NCBI RefSeq assembly: GCF_027595985.1
Contig: NC_073305.1
Location: 179,011,949 to 179,075,948 of the forward strand
Length of the DNA: 64,000 bases
Direction: 5' to 3'
DNA from: Sorex araneus
Lineage: Eukaryota > Chordata > Mammalia > Eulipotyphla > Soricidae
Shown: one piece after another, positions 34,556 through 45,996 of the stretch
Layout of the letters: each line of letters starts with the position of its first letter
Numbering within the stretch: position 1 is the stretch's first letter
The notes under the pieces: model-generated
Told to the model about the DNA's origin: nothing
Database searches by the model: none
The model's input: the letters and a program-made list of their open reading frames with translations, nothing else
Program-made: the position numbers and the translations under genes

Positions 34556-35329
34556 TTCAAATTTTTTAAATGCATCTGTATTCTGTTTGAATAAGAAAAC
34601 TAGAGGCTTAAAAATACAACATTAAACATAGTTGATAGGGACATAGAAAGTTGTTCATTTTCCTTTAGAAAACAAAAGAATATTTTGTCAGTTGAGTGGG
34701 TGCTTGTTTTAAACATTAACTTTAAAATAGAGAACAGAAATGGAAGTCTGTTTTATGATGTGTTAAAATGGTCAACAAACTAAATATAATTTATTGAAAT
34801 AACACACAGACTTATGCCTCAATAGCATATATGTATGCATGCTTTCCATTTATATAGAATACACACCTATCTCTTATTATTATAACATTATACTCTTTCT
34901 AGTGCTATAACTAAGACAGCAATGGAAAGGTAAATCAATTGCACAAGACTGAGTCCATATTCAGAATTATATGACTTCCTACTATTTAATGAAGCCAACC
35001 ATTATAAACTGGGTGGGGAGGAGGAGAAGGGCACCATTGCTTGCCTCTGTAAGCAGCTGGAGTGAATTAAGGGAGACAGATGATGACCTCCATGCCCAGC
35101 CTGAGTGCTGGAAGTATCACCCTCCTAGGAAGCTTCCAGATGCCTCTGCTGCCCTGGCCCTGAGTGCACTGCAGACCACAGTCCTAGTCGAACCAACTTG
35201 CAGTGGACTTCATGCTTACAGTTTCCAAGGAGGTGGGCTGCAAGGATGAGGAGACCTGGGTTTCAGGAGGAGCTCACTGCCTGGAACTGTCACTCACAGG
35301 GGCCACTGCTCAGCAGCTGTGGCTTTCTT

Positions 35330-35504
35330 TAACTGGGGGTGGTTTGGGCCACAACCCACTATACTCATGCTAACTCCTGGCCCAGTGCTCAGGGATCCTT
35401 CCTGGCAGGGCTCAGGAAACTTATGTGTGCGGTGCCAGGAATCAAACCAGGTTAGCTACACACAAGGTCAGCACCTTACCCATTGTCCTACTTTTCCTGC
35501 CCAG
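35330..35504 (-). repeat. SOR-A type SINE
   Basis: In reverse it shows GCTCAGGGATCCTTCCTGGC, GGTGCCAGGAATCAAACCAG, and head TTACCCATTGTCCTACTTTT. Confidence 0.85.
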
Positions 35505-35741
35505 TGTTGCTTTCTTACCCAGGCACTGATACAAGAAGACGCCCATCACGACCTAACCAGGCCTCACACTCATCCCTGAGGCCAGAGATTCACCTTCCCT
35601 CAGGAGCTCAAGGTTTCTTCTTGACCCCCTGTGAATGACCCTGCGGGCCACCATCTGGGCTTCAGCTTACAAAGGGTTTTCTCCTGATCAATTGCCATTT
35701 CCAACTCACCTCTGTTCCTGCTCCTTTATGAGAAGTGATGT

Positions 35742-35910
35742 TTTTTGTGCCATTGTTTTGGAGCCACAACCCGTGGTGCTCAGGGATTGCTCCTGGCTCT
35801 GTGCTCAGGGATCACTCCTGGAGGGGCCCTATGTGTGCTGGGAATGGAACCCACATGGCCGAGTGCAAGGCAAGCGCCCTTTCTGCTCTACTATCTCTCC
35901 AGCTCCTGAT
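35742..35910 (-). repeat. SOR-A type SINE
   Basis: In reverse it shows GTGCTCAGGGATTGCTCCTG, GTGCAAGGCAAGCGCCCTTT and TCTACTATCTCTCCAGCTCC. Confidence 0.88.
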
Positions 35911-36941
35911 TCCCCAGCCCCTGCCCTCCCCAACTTAAAAATCTCGGGGCTGATTCATTTCATGGTCATTTTCATATTTTAGAAAGACGACATCCAAGTT
36001 CCAACTGGCTTCCTCGACTCAGACTAAATGTTCTTCGTGGCCTTGCCACGGCTATAAACCCGCTGCCCTGTTTCCCATTAGCCACTCTCCCCCTGTCCAG
36101 CAGCTTCTTCCCAAGACATTCCCTCCTGACCACAGAGTAGAAATACACGCCGCTGCTTCCTGCTTCCTGTCCACACAACAGACAGGAGCCCCGAGTGGTC
36201 TCAGGGGTCCTTCCCGTGGCCCAGGAAGGCTGTCTGGGAGCCAGGCTCTCTCACTGGCTCCTCTAAAGGAAGGAATCACATCTTCACGGGAGCCCCAAGG
36301 GTAAGCAGTGGCTGATGTTAAACTCCGAAGCACATACGCTGATTTCTTAAAGTCTCACTGTCTCCTGGTCCACTCTGGATAAAAGCTCTGCACTCCTCGC
36401 TCACCTTCTCAGCACTGCCTGGGACGAAGTTGAAGGCAGCCTCCACGCTGGCCATCATGGCACTAGTGCTGGTTTCCAGGGACTGATGTTGTCCCCCTGA
36501 CAGAAACCGACAGTGAAAGAACTAGAAGGAGAGGGATTTTGCTACACACAAGATGTTGGGTTGTGTCTAAGACTCAGAAAGAGTCAGACTGAAAGAAGGT
36601 TTTGTTCCTCCTGCGTTCCCTTCCGGTCTCCTTATGGGTTTTGGCTCTCGGGTTCAGGATGTGGGGAGGGAGGAAACACCTCCCCGTTCTTTTTGGTTCT
36701 TCTTAGGCTGGTCAAGCAGCCCAATCAACATCAGAGACGCAGGAGAAAGAACGAGCGTAAGCCCAATTAGACACGGATTCTAAAATACCTAGTGGGTGAA
36801 AATGAAGGTTCACATCCGAGTTAGGAAATGAGGTGGGGACCTTTGAGGAGACAGAGGGCACCCCGCCCAAGAGAAGAGGGAATTCATAGGATGAAAATGG
36901 AATGCTCTGGAGTTACGTATTTGCCTTGAACTCCAGTACAT

Positions 36942-37124
36942 TTTTCTTTTTTTCTTTTTTTGGATTACACCCAGCAATGCACAGGGGTTACTCCTGGCTC
37001 ATGCACTCAGTAATTACCCCTGCAGTGCTCGGGGGACCATATGGGATGCTGGGAATCAAGCCTGGGTTGGCCACGTTGGCATGAAAGGCAAACGCCCTAC
37101 CTGCTGTGCTATCACTCCAGCCCC
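36942..37124 (-). repeat. SOR-A type SINE, fairly young
   Basis: T-rich tail, then ACACCCAGCAATGCACAGGG, ACCATATGGGATGCTGGGAA and GTGCTATCACTCCAGCCCC. It is close to the consensus. Confidence 0.94.
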
Positions 37125-37387
37125 TTTTTTTTTTTAAGAAGAAACTCATTTATTTTTGTTTTGCAGTTCCTATGTTTTTATTTATGCATGTAAATACTTG
37201 ATTTTATTGCTGGTATTTCATCCTAAGTTCTGGGGGCTGTTCTAGAATATTGTCCTTTTTATTATTGATACAATTCTAGAAATAAAATCAATATGATAAC
37301 ATGGCTCCGACATTAAAATCCATCAAAAATCAATTTATTTGAAAATGGCTATAACTGATCACAGGGTTGTTAAGCAGTTGACCAAGA

Positions 37388-38350
37388 TTTTTTTTTTTAT
37401 TTTATTAAATCACCGTGTGGAAGATTACAATGCTTTCGGGCTTAGGTCTCAGTTATGCAATGCTGAAACAACCATCCCTTCACCAGTGCCCATATACCAC
37501 CACCAAAAAAAAAAAAAACCCACACAGTACACCTCCCATCCTGCGCCCCCACCCCCTACCTTGTAACTGATAAGTTTCATTTTACATTCTGTTTACTTTG
37601 GTTACATTCAATATTTCAACACAAACCTCACTATTGTTGTTAGGAGTACCCCACTAGATTCAGACCTACTGTGAAGACAAATAAGGTCTTTTTGAATTTC
37701 TGTACTTTAACAAGAAGTCCAGGGAGATTTCTTCCAGATATTAGATAATTGCAGGCTTGAAAACCCAATCTGTGGTCGTCTTAATATGGCGGCCACCGCA
37801 CCCTTCATCCCCGAAGAGAAAGAGGCGGAGAGAGAGAAATACCTTTCCCCTCCTGGGCGGGCATGGGGCCGAGGCTTAGTTCTCAGGCTGGAGACATTCT
37901 GCGAGGAGTTGCCCACGCCGAAAGAGGTTTTGCTGGGTCTGGATTCACGCTTGTGCAGCTGGGGAGAGGCCGCACATGTGTGCGGCCCCCGGGATCACAT
38001 CTTGGCGGTCTGACCAAGAATTTTTGAAGCTGTGTGTTGCCGGTTGAGCCTTCTGTGTTAGTATTTGTTGGGTTTAGTTTGCCTCTATAGTACTCTCCCA
38101 TCTAATTTGAGGTGCTCCTACTGGAATTCAGTAGTGAGGAATTAGGAGGTGTCATGTGGCTGCCTACCCAGCCATGCAGCCCAGAGACCTCAGGATCTAC
38201 CTGAGGGAGGGGGTGCAACTGCCAGGACACCCAGAGGAGTGGATGGTTGAGGGAAGGCTACCTACTTCGACTCCCCAAAACACCGGAGCTCTCATCTTGG
38301 ATACCAGGTATCTGAAATGATTTTGCAGTTTGGTCTTCCGGGAGAATATT
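37388..38350 (-). mobile_element. Composite retroposon copy (unclassified)
   Basis: On the minus strand the 3' end has GGTGGTGGTATATGGGCACT, GGTGAAGGGATGGTTGTTTC and an AATAAAATAAAAAAAAAA tail, like the 22.3 kb copy. The 5' part (38020-38350) matches the 33.8-34.1 kb copy (ATACTAACACAGAAGGCTCA). Between them lies a GC-rich piece (37780-38010) with a GGCCGCAC/GTGCGGCC palindrome at 37968-37987 and GCCGCCATATT on the minus strand. Outer edges are approximate. Confidence 0.65.
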
Positions 38351-38639
38351 CACGAAGCAACGGTGCTTAGCGAGTTGTAAGTGCAGCTGCAGGAGCTTCA
38401 GCTGGGCAGGTATTCAGCCTGCCCGTCTCCCGAGGACACCCTGAAATCTTCAGCTGTGGGGACGAATGATTCCACAGATTTTAGCTCTTGGTATACACCG
38501 CCTGGGAGATGTCGCCAGGGATCAGTAAAACAGAACTGGTGGATCTCCACTACATTTTTCAATAGAAAAGTCATTTTAAATTAAATATTAATTCTCTATA
38601 TACTCCCTCTCCCATTTTCATGCTTCTAAAATTTATTTG

Positions 38640-38773
38640 TTTCTTGGGAGCTGGGGAGAGCCATGCCTTGCAGTGCTCCTGGGACTGTACGTGATGCCAG
38701 GAATCAAACCCAGGTTGGCTACAAGCAATGTCAGTGTCTCACAGGCCGTGTTGTCTACTGTCACTTGGACCCA
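38640..38773 (-). repeat. SOR-A type SINE, shortened
   Basis: In reverse it shows GTGCTCCTGGGACTGTACGT, GATGCCAGGAATCAAACCCA and a diverged head. Confidence 0.75.
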
Positions 38774-39016
38774 TCTTTTTATATTTAAATTTCTAACACC
38801 CCCCTTCCCGTCCTGTTGTTGCTGTTGTTGAGATGACCCGGGGGCAGCGCAGGCATCAAGCTGTGGTTGGTCCATGCAAGTGTGTGGCTGTGGTGCTGGC
38901 CAGGATTGCACATCAGTTTCAGGTGCTCACAAACTGGGTCACAGTACTCATGCAGGCCTCCACCCCTGTAGTCATGATACATATGCTTGCTGGGGGTTGT
39001 ATGTCCTAGCTGTGGG

Positions 39017-39019
<3 letters not shown>

Positions 39020-39057
<38 letters not shown>

Positions 39058-39074
39058 CGCGCGCGCGTGTGTGA
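39020..39074 (+). repeat. (GT)n-(GC)n microsatellite
   Basis: A GT run of about 16 units passes into GCGTGCGCGCGCGCG and then GTGTGTG. It is an unbroken alternating purine-pyrimidine tract. Confidence 0.98.
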
Positions 39075-39123
39075 GTGCATATAAGTTATTTGCACTCACA
39101 TCCCATTATTTGCGGTCCTTTAC

Positions 39124-40170
39124 TGTAAAAAACTAAAGCACACGCCGAGGGACGCGTGCACTCGCGGGCTCTCAGGGCAGCTCTGTCTCACCTCCCGCGT
39201 TCGGTGCTCTGGAACCGCTGTGTAAGGGCTGGATCGGGACGGCCGTTGGCCAAGGACAGGCGAAGGAAGAACGAGGACTAAGCTGGTTGCTGATTAGTTA
39301 CCGTTTATTCAATCTTCCATCTTTCCCATCTCCCGCACTCCCAGTTCCATCCTCTCTCTGGATCTACAGTAGCCTCTCTCAAAAATCTTGCTTCTCTAGT
39401 CTCTGCTCCTACTTGTCTCTCCCACCTTGCCCTCTAGGCTACACCCAGCCAGGTAGCAAAATAAATCAACATAAGAAAGCCCTTCCTGAGGGCAGGGCAT
39501 TCCAAAGCCCTTCCTGACTCTTAAGGTTTTTTTTCTCCTTTCATCAGTCCAAACACTCATTAACATCTTAATCCTAGTTATTTTTGTATGGACATAGCAA
39601 GAGATACATTGAGGCTTGCAAGGCAGCTCTCCTGGGAACATCTTGTCAGACTCAACTACAGCACTCAGGCCAGATTAATCATTCCTCATCCTAACAGGGT
39701 CCGAATCTAGTTATCACTGTTTGGGTCATGACAACATTTGTCCATGATCAAGCTCTTAACTTATAGTTAAGCATTAGGCACTTTGGCCAGGCCCATCTCG
39801 ATGCCAGGGTAGCACACAATTCACTGCTTGCCCTGGGTCCGTCTTGTCCCTCGTCGGGACCCTGCTTTTGGGGGTCTAGGAAGTAAGGGCAGCTGAGGCT
39901 TAGGTTGAGAGAACAGATGCCCAGGAGGAAAATATCATGTAGAGTCAAATGACTCCCAGGTTACAAAAGCATAGCATTTGCTAAGTCTTCCTGTGTCCAT
40001 ACAAAAAGGACATTGCTCTGAATAAACTATGCAAAGGACTCAAGGAGAAGAGAAAAACAATATTTACAAGTCAACAGAACACTAAGAAAGAAGCTACAGA
40101 TTAACACAGAGGAATGGGGGCACTATGACGGGAGTAACCCAATAAACCTAAACTACCTGAGGCTATGTTA
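39124..40170 (-). mobile_element. Probable solo LTR of an endogenous retrovirus, old
   Basis: Read on the minus strand, this has a retroviral LTR layout: a long U3-like region, AATAAA at about 39303-39308 (GATTGAATAAACGG), a GC-rich U5-like stretch, and an end in TTTTTTACA at 39124. No gag, pol or env sequence flanks it. The far (5') edge is not defined and no clear target duplication was found, so the call is tentative. Confidence 0.5.
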
Positions 40171-40194
40171 CCCTAAACTTTATAAGCCTGGCTA

Positions 40195-40345
40195 GAGTGA
40201 GGCTGTTGGTGGTGCTGAGGCTAACCTCAGAGCTGCCAGGAATTTGCTCGGGGCATGTAGGACACCAGGCATTTGAACTCATGACCAGACACTCGCAAGG
40301 CAGGTAGTCTAAGTGTCTAAGTGCTATTTCCTTAGGATCCCCAGT
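40195..40345 (-). repeat. Degenerate SINE (possible)
   Basis: TGCCAGGAATTTGCTCGGGG, CATTTGAACTCATGACCAGA and CTCGCAAGGCAGGTAGTCTA resemble a much mutated reversed SOR-A copy. Confidence 0.5.
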
Positions 40346-41379
40346 TGTTATTCCTGTAGGTCTATAAGGGAATGACAAATGGTTTCTCATGAGTTCATGG
40401 AGCCTCCTAAACCCAGTTTCAAGTCATTCCTAAGCACAAGTGCAATGTTGGGGAAGGTGACTTCTTCAAGGGCATAATGAGTGGAGTGAAATACAGATTC
40501 CGGGTAGTCAGACAAGAGGGGATGAGGCTCTGCAGGGTGACTCTGGAGGAGGCAGGAGTTGCTCCTGCCTCAGGCTTGTGCGGAGTGGACATCACTGTGT
40601 CTAGGTATCTCTGGACCTAGTTGGCAGAGTCCCCAAGAAGCCGCGCTGTTGTCCCATTTCCCGGGGCTGTGTTTGATGATGGTGAGTGGGGGTGGATGGG
40701 AGGAAGAATGACGAGCCCATGACTCAGAGCAGCTCCCCGAGGCCCTGCCTCTCAGGCCGTGATGTTTGCCTTCGGCAACTCTTGTCGTGGCTTTGCCTCA
40801 CTCAATCCTGACTTTCCCAGGATCCGGCTTCTGGTTCCAGCTGTCCATCACTCTACCCCAACCGGTCTTTTTTCCCCACACTTAATCTTAACCCTTGGCT
40901 TGCTGAGTTCCCGGTCAACCCTTTGGAAGGCATCACTGCACTGCTCACCTCCTAGGTCGCTGCCGCCACCCTTAGTTTTCCAGGAGGCAGCCTCGAACTC
41001 CCAGGGCATTCGCCCTCTGCCTCCTTCCTGGGGGCCTGAGGAACTCGCTACTTCAAGCTTTTCATCCTTTTTTGTCTGAATTTCACAGCTTACACCCTCA
41101 CCCCCTCCTTCCTTACCTTTCCTCACCCGGCCTGTGCAGATCTCATGGCCTTTCTCCACTTTTCCCGCTCAGCTGATATCTCTCGTCCTTCCTCACCCAC
41201 CTATCTTAAGACCCCATTTCCAGTCTCTGGAATCACCGTTGGGTCCTTGGAGATCCTGACGAGCTTTCCTGGCATCTGTGTGGAATATATTCTCTCTCTG
41301 AGCAGGCAGCTGTGGGGACAGGTGAAAATGCCTCTAGAGCCACCCCAGAGACCTCCCTGTCTTAGAAGGCATATGAAAC

Positions 41380-41388
41380 TGTGTGTGT

Positions 41389-41420
<32 letters not shown>
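41380..41420 (+). repeat. (GT)n microsatellite
   Basis: A GT run with one interruption (GTATG). Confidence 0.97.
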
Positions 41421-41639
41421 TCCATGTAATTCTAGATTCATCTGTGCTTAGGGTGATTCTCTTTTTTGGGGGAGTGGTCCTCCCTAGCAGTGCTCAGGAG
41501 GCTGCGGGGCTATTCCTATGATCATCAGTCAACCTGGTGAGAGACTCATGGGGCATCAGGAGGCAGTGCTGCTCTACACTTTGTTTCTCCCACCCCTGGC
41601 GTACCTTAGATCACCCTGGCAGTATTTGGGAGCACCCTG

Positions 41640-41775
41640 ACCATACACAGAGGTGCTGAGCTGTCTCCAAGGTTATGCCCGGAGATGCTTGGGGACCATA
41701 TGTAGTGCCAGGGATTGAACCAGGCTTGGCTGCTTGTAAGGCGGGTGTCTTAGTGCTGTATCTCAGGCCTGGGGA
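41640..41775 (-). repeat. SOR-A type SINE, degenerate
   Basis: In reverse it shows GCTTGGGGACCATATGTAGT and GCCAGGGATTGAACCAGGCT, followed by head TAGTGCTGTATCTCAGGCCT. Confidence 0.78.
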
Positions 41776-43624
41776 AAGCCCTGGCCTCATAAATAAACCC
41801 CTTACTTCCCCTGAATTGTTCCCCTTGGACTTCTGATTAGGAGTGTTACAGCGCACACAGGTGCAGACGCTCACCTTCTTGTCACCAAGCTGTCAAGATT
41901 GACGAACAGGAACTGGAGATTGGCCAACTTCAGAAAAGATTATAGGACAAGGTTTTAGGAAAGAGAAGGGAGAAGAAACCCTGAGAAGAGGCTCTTAGGG
42001 TTCAGGAAAGGTCTCCTGAAGAGAGATTACAGGGAAGAGCAGAAGCATTTTGTCAATGAAGGGGGCACGGGGGTAAGCATTTCTTTATTGAGTTTCAAGC
42101 AGGTGGGACAGCTAAAACATGGGGATGCTGAGAGGACTGTCATCTGGAATCATCTAGAATTTTCTGTCATTAGCTATTGGAAAGAGCCTAGGTCATTTGG
42201 GTTATTTGGCACCATCTAGGCCCAAATATTCCACCCCAGTAATATCTTTCCTTAGGGCCAGTTCCTAACCTTGCCTTGACTACTCCCCTATGTCCCACTC
42301 ACTATTAGCATTCCTCAGATTAGTGCTGGTATTAGTTCCTAGTCGTAGTATTAACTATCCCTGTAAACTAGCTCCCTAGGACACCTGTGGGTTCCAATAT
42401 TTGGTGGTTGTTCAAGACATTCCAAGGACATGCAGGATACGTGTCCCATTGTGTATCTGGGGAAGGGGGAGATGTGGCATGGGAGGTGTCTCTAAACTGT
42501 TCTGAATGAAAGCTGATTGGTTTACTCAGCTGCCTTTCACTTTCACTTGGAGCCTTAGATGGGAGATGCCCGGACTCAGGTCACAGGTTGAGGGGAGGGG
42601 AGGGGCTCAGGTTGGCCTTTTCCAAGAGGGTCTTGGGGGGCACTTTCCATGACAGTAGGGGCTCCTGGAGGATGTGGGGCTCTAGATGGATTTGGAGCTG
42701 AAGCCACTGGACAGGACGGCAACAGCCAGGCCTTGAGGGCACAGGGCTCTCTTCAGCTCGTGTTCCCTGGCTCTTGTCACACATAACGTCATCTTCTCTG
42801 TATCACACCAGTTCCCCAAGGAGGAGTCCAGAGAAATAGGAGTAAACCAGAGCACAAGTCTAAGGTAGCTCCTTAAAATAGCTTCGGGATCCTGAAACAA
42901 TCCTGAAGGCATCATTACGGAGGCCTTCATGGAGGAGGTGGGCTGTCCTCTATGAAGGGTAGGGAGGTGGTGAGAAGGAAAAGGTGGAGTTTTAGTAGAT
43001 TCAGGGCTGGGGTCTACCACAGTGAGGAATGGAATCACTCAAGACCAAAGACAGTGGTTTAAACAAGCAGGATCCAGGCTGCACCCCCAGAGATGGAACT
43101 AGAAGGTCTGCTGTGAGCCCCGGGACAAAAAAGGTTTCAAGAACCCTCAAGTCCTGACTGGAGATGGAGCTCAGGCAAGCTGGCTCAGGAGTCCACGGAA
43201 GAAGCTTTCGGATCTTTTCAAACTTGGGTTGCAATACTCGATTTAGACAGAATCTGTGGGTGCAAATCCATACAGGTATCAGGCTGACTCAGGGAATGAG
43301 AGAAAGAGGCTGAAATCAAAGCCCTGTAAAAGTAAACATTCCCCATGCTCCAAGAGACAGTAGTCGCCTCTGCAGCAATTCTTGGCGTGTGGGAAAGCAT
43401 GTCTGGGATTCCTGAACTTTCCATTTGTCAGAGAAGCCTGGTGTTAATGAAGATCCTCCCGTTCCCAAGACTGACGGACTCCAAGTGGTTAGCATCCAAC
43501 AATTCCACCAGGACCACAAGTTGGCAAGGTAAGAGGGGCAGAATACCATATTGGGGACGGGAAGGAGAGACTGAAATAGGATTTATGTGGTGGGTAATAG
43601 AAACAGAAACCAATAGAAAGTTTT

Positions 43625-43813
43625 TTTGTTTTGTTTTGTTTTTTGCTTTTTTTCTTGGGTCACACCCGGCGATGCACAGGGGTTACTCCTGGCTCTGCAC
43701 TCAGGAATTACTCCTGGCGGTGCTCAGGGGACCATATGGGATGCTGGGATCCGAACCTGGGTCGGCCGCGTGCAAGGCAAACGCCCTACCCGCTGTGCTA
43801 TCACTCCAGCCCC
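43625..43813 (-). repeat. SOR-A type SINE, young, with target-site duplication
   Basis: This near-consensus reverse copy has a T-rich tail with TTTTG units. It is flanked by GAAACCAATAGAAAGTTTT (43606-43624) and GAAACCAAAAGAAAGTTTT (43814-43832), a 19-bp duplication with one mismatch. Confidence 0.96.
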
Positions 43814-44334
43814 GAAACCAAAAGAAAGTTTTGGAGCTAAGATCTGAACTAAGAGTGCTGTGAGAAAACCTTAGTGGCTGTAAGCACCCTTGGGGTACTA
43901 TGAAGAAGGGGCCACAGGCAGGAGGCAGAGAAGACTCTTCTAAGTGTAGGAAGGGACCAATATAGGAAGACGCAGAGAGGTGGGAATTCAGGACAAGTGG
44001 TTGGTCATGACAAGATTAGGGAAAAGCATTCAGGGTTCTCTATAGCTAAAATGGGATCCCCTCTACCTACCCTACTTCTAAAAGATATACTTAAGTTTCA
44101 GCTTCATTCATTCCTGAATAAAAGAGGGTTAATTTAGATCGCATTCTGCAAAGGGCAAATTGAGAGTCTTTTTTTTTTTTTTTTTTGAGAGGGGAGGAAA
44201 AAATAAAGCACAGACAAAATATTTTATAATATCTATAATAAATGCAAATAAATCATACAAACAAAACTTGGCTTTAGCAAACTGTACATACATAAATATC
44301 TTTTTTTAAACTATAACATTCAACTTTTTTCACA

Positions 44335-44878
44335 TAAAGCCTTCTATGATTTTATTTATTACATCCAGTTTTTCCTTTATATTTTTTTCTTTCTTTTTTT
44401 TTTTAAAAAAAGTGCCTTGTTAGATTTACAGCTGGTGCTCCTAAAGCAAAGGTGACAATACCATGCCCTACAGGAAAAGAAGTCAAAAAGGAAATGCTCC
44501 TATAAGCTCTTAAAAATCGTATGTTACAAGGATTGAAAATCTCTTCAGCACGGGTGGACCGGGAGAAGGCTCCGTGTGGACACGGGGCTGGGGTGGAGCA
44601 TCACAGTGGAGCACCAGAGATGGGTGGATCAGGATGCACCTCCGGAATCTCCTTAGTGCTGAGGTTCAGAATGGTTCACGCTGCATTTCTTCCCCACCTT
44701 TCCGTGGCCTACTTGCTCTGTTCCCGTCTTTGTTCTTCATCCACCTCCAAAGCCAGCCACGTTGCGGGTGGAACCCGGGGGGTGAGCTGAAGCCACGTCA
44801 CGTGGGCCTTGGCCGAGCTCTGGGTCCTCACCGCCCCCCCTGTCAGCTACGATCGTCGCTGCCGATGGCGGCGGGGGC
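44335..44878 (-). other. SYNE1: SYNE1 3' untranslated region
   Basis: Downstream of the SYNE1 stop on the minus strand lies about 0.54 kb reaching an overlapping pair of poly(A) signals. The part nearest the stop is GC-rich (44750-44878) and the distal part is AT-rich. The transcript could extend further, to about 44190, where the minus strand shows a long A-run. No AATAAA lies between, so the nearer end is preferred. Confidence 0.65.
44351..44360 (-). terminator. SYNE1: SYNE1 polyadenylation signals (overlapping AATAAATAAA)
   Basis: The plus strand reads TTTATTTATT, giving two overlapping AATAAA hexamers on the minus strand about 520 nt after the SYNE1 stop. It is the only strong signal in the first 700 nt. 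A U-rich stretch follows on the transcript. Cleavage would be near 44325-44340. Confidence 0.65.
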
Positions 44879-45119
44879 TCAGAGGGGAGGAGGGCCATTG
44901 GTGTATCTGAGCATGGGGTGGAATGACCGGGCAAAGTTGTTGGAGAGGGCACAGCTGTAGTCCTCCTCCGTCATGGGGACCAGGCAGGCGAGCCCAATGA
45001 GCAGCAGCAAGAGAAGCTGCAGAGGCAGGGCTGCCCGGAGGACCCTGGACAGGAAGCTTCTGCCGGAGCGAGCTGACCCAGGCTCAGAAAGGGAGGAATC
45101 GGAGCCACCTTTTCTGGAC
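44879..45119 (-). CDS. SYNE1: SYNE1 last coding exon: KASH domain
   Basis: This final exon of nesprin-1 encodes [15 protein letters not shown], a basic stretch [14 protein letters not shown], the hydrophobic transmembrane segment [16 protein letters not shown], and the luminal KASH peptide beginning [14 protein letters not shown] and ending YTNGPPPL before TGA (44881-44879). KASH anchors the protein in the outer nuclear membrane and binds SUN1/2 in the perinuclear space. The Cys of DYSC sits 23 residues before the terminal residue, the position that can form a disulfide with SUN. The terminal Leu separates SYNE1 (PPPL) from SYNE2 (PPPT as I recall). The acceptor TCTTCTCTCAG precedes the exon. 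The first base completes the Arg codon started in the upstream exon. The 241 nt equal 79 residues plus stop. Confidence 0.98.
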
Positions 45120-45854
45120 CTGAGAGAAGAATCGAAATAAATAACTCAAACATCTCAGCGACTACACAGAGGCTGCTTTTGGGCTTCCTCACCTTCCCGG
45201 AAGTTCAAGCGATCGTTTCCCCCCAACCTGGCAGTGAGATGCCAGCCTTCTGTGGCATGCCCGGGGCCCCTCCCTGGCGTGCTGTGTGCAAACGACACTC
45301 ATGAAAAAATAAGCAGCATTTAGTCAGCCAGCTAGAGGTAAGTTATTTGGCTCAAAATTCCACCCTTTAATTTGAAAAAAAAAAAAGCAAAAAAAAAAGC
45401 TTTCCTGCCAGGAAGAGAATTATAACATACATTCTCCTGGCATAACTGAAGTAGAACTGAGGGAACTCAAGTACGGATGTCTGAAGCACTACATTTGGGG
45501 CTGAAGACCATCAGGGTACCACTAGCCAACAGGACTTGCTGTCAGCATGAGACACAGTGGCCGACGGAGCCATTCTGGAGAGGGTCTACCTAGAGATGCA
45601 GTCAAGACAGTCCTTTTGCCTCGACCTGGAAAGCTCAATTCAAGGAGGGTACACCCTGATTTTATCTTGCACTGACTCAGCAGCTAGCCCTGCCACGAGT
45701 GAATCTCAAAGCTGTGTGAACGGGGACAATGGTACGTGGGCACGGATCATAGGCACCCTTGGCTGATCGATCCATCACTAACTCTGGGAAACAGATGTCA
45801 TCCCAAAGTCTTCTGAACTCAAAGCTTTCCCATGCATTTTTATTGTCCTGTATT

Positions 45855-45996
45855 CTTTCTGATTGTTTCGGCCATGCCCCATTTGCTTGAGAGGGCTATT
45901 CCTGGGTCTGTGCTGAAGTTCTGGGCAGTTGTCCCTGGGCCTCCAGCCTGGCAAGCATGTTTACTCAGTCCTTTAAGCAATCTTGCCAGCCCTCAC
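45855..45996 (-). repeat. Degenerate SINE (possible)
   Basis: GGCCATGCCCCATTTGCTTG, CTATTCCTGGGTCTGTGCTG and ATCTTGCCAGCCCTC are weakly SOR-A-like in reverse. Confidence 0.45.

Noticed and set aside
34971..36770. Several open frames of 85-115 codons
   Set aside because: Most overlap reversed SINE bodies, whose consensus is open in more than one frame.
42050..42420. Possible second LTR or retroposon
   Set aside because: The sequence looks vaguely repeat-like, but no ends, poly(A) signal or internal match to another copy in the window could be found.
44161..44340. Longer SYNE1 3' UTR ending at the A-run near 44190
   Set aside because: No AATAAA or ATTAAA lies upstream of that end on the minus strand. 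The A-run is more simply an internal homopolymer, though a longer transcript is not excluded.
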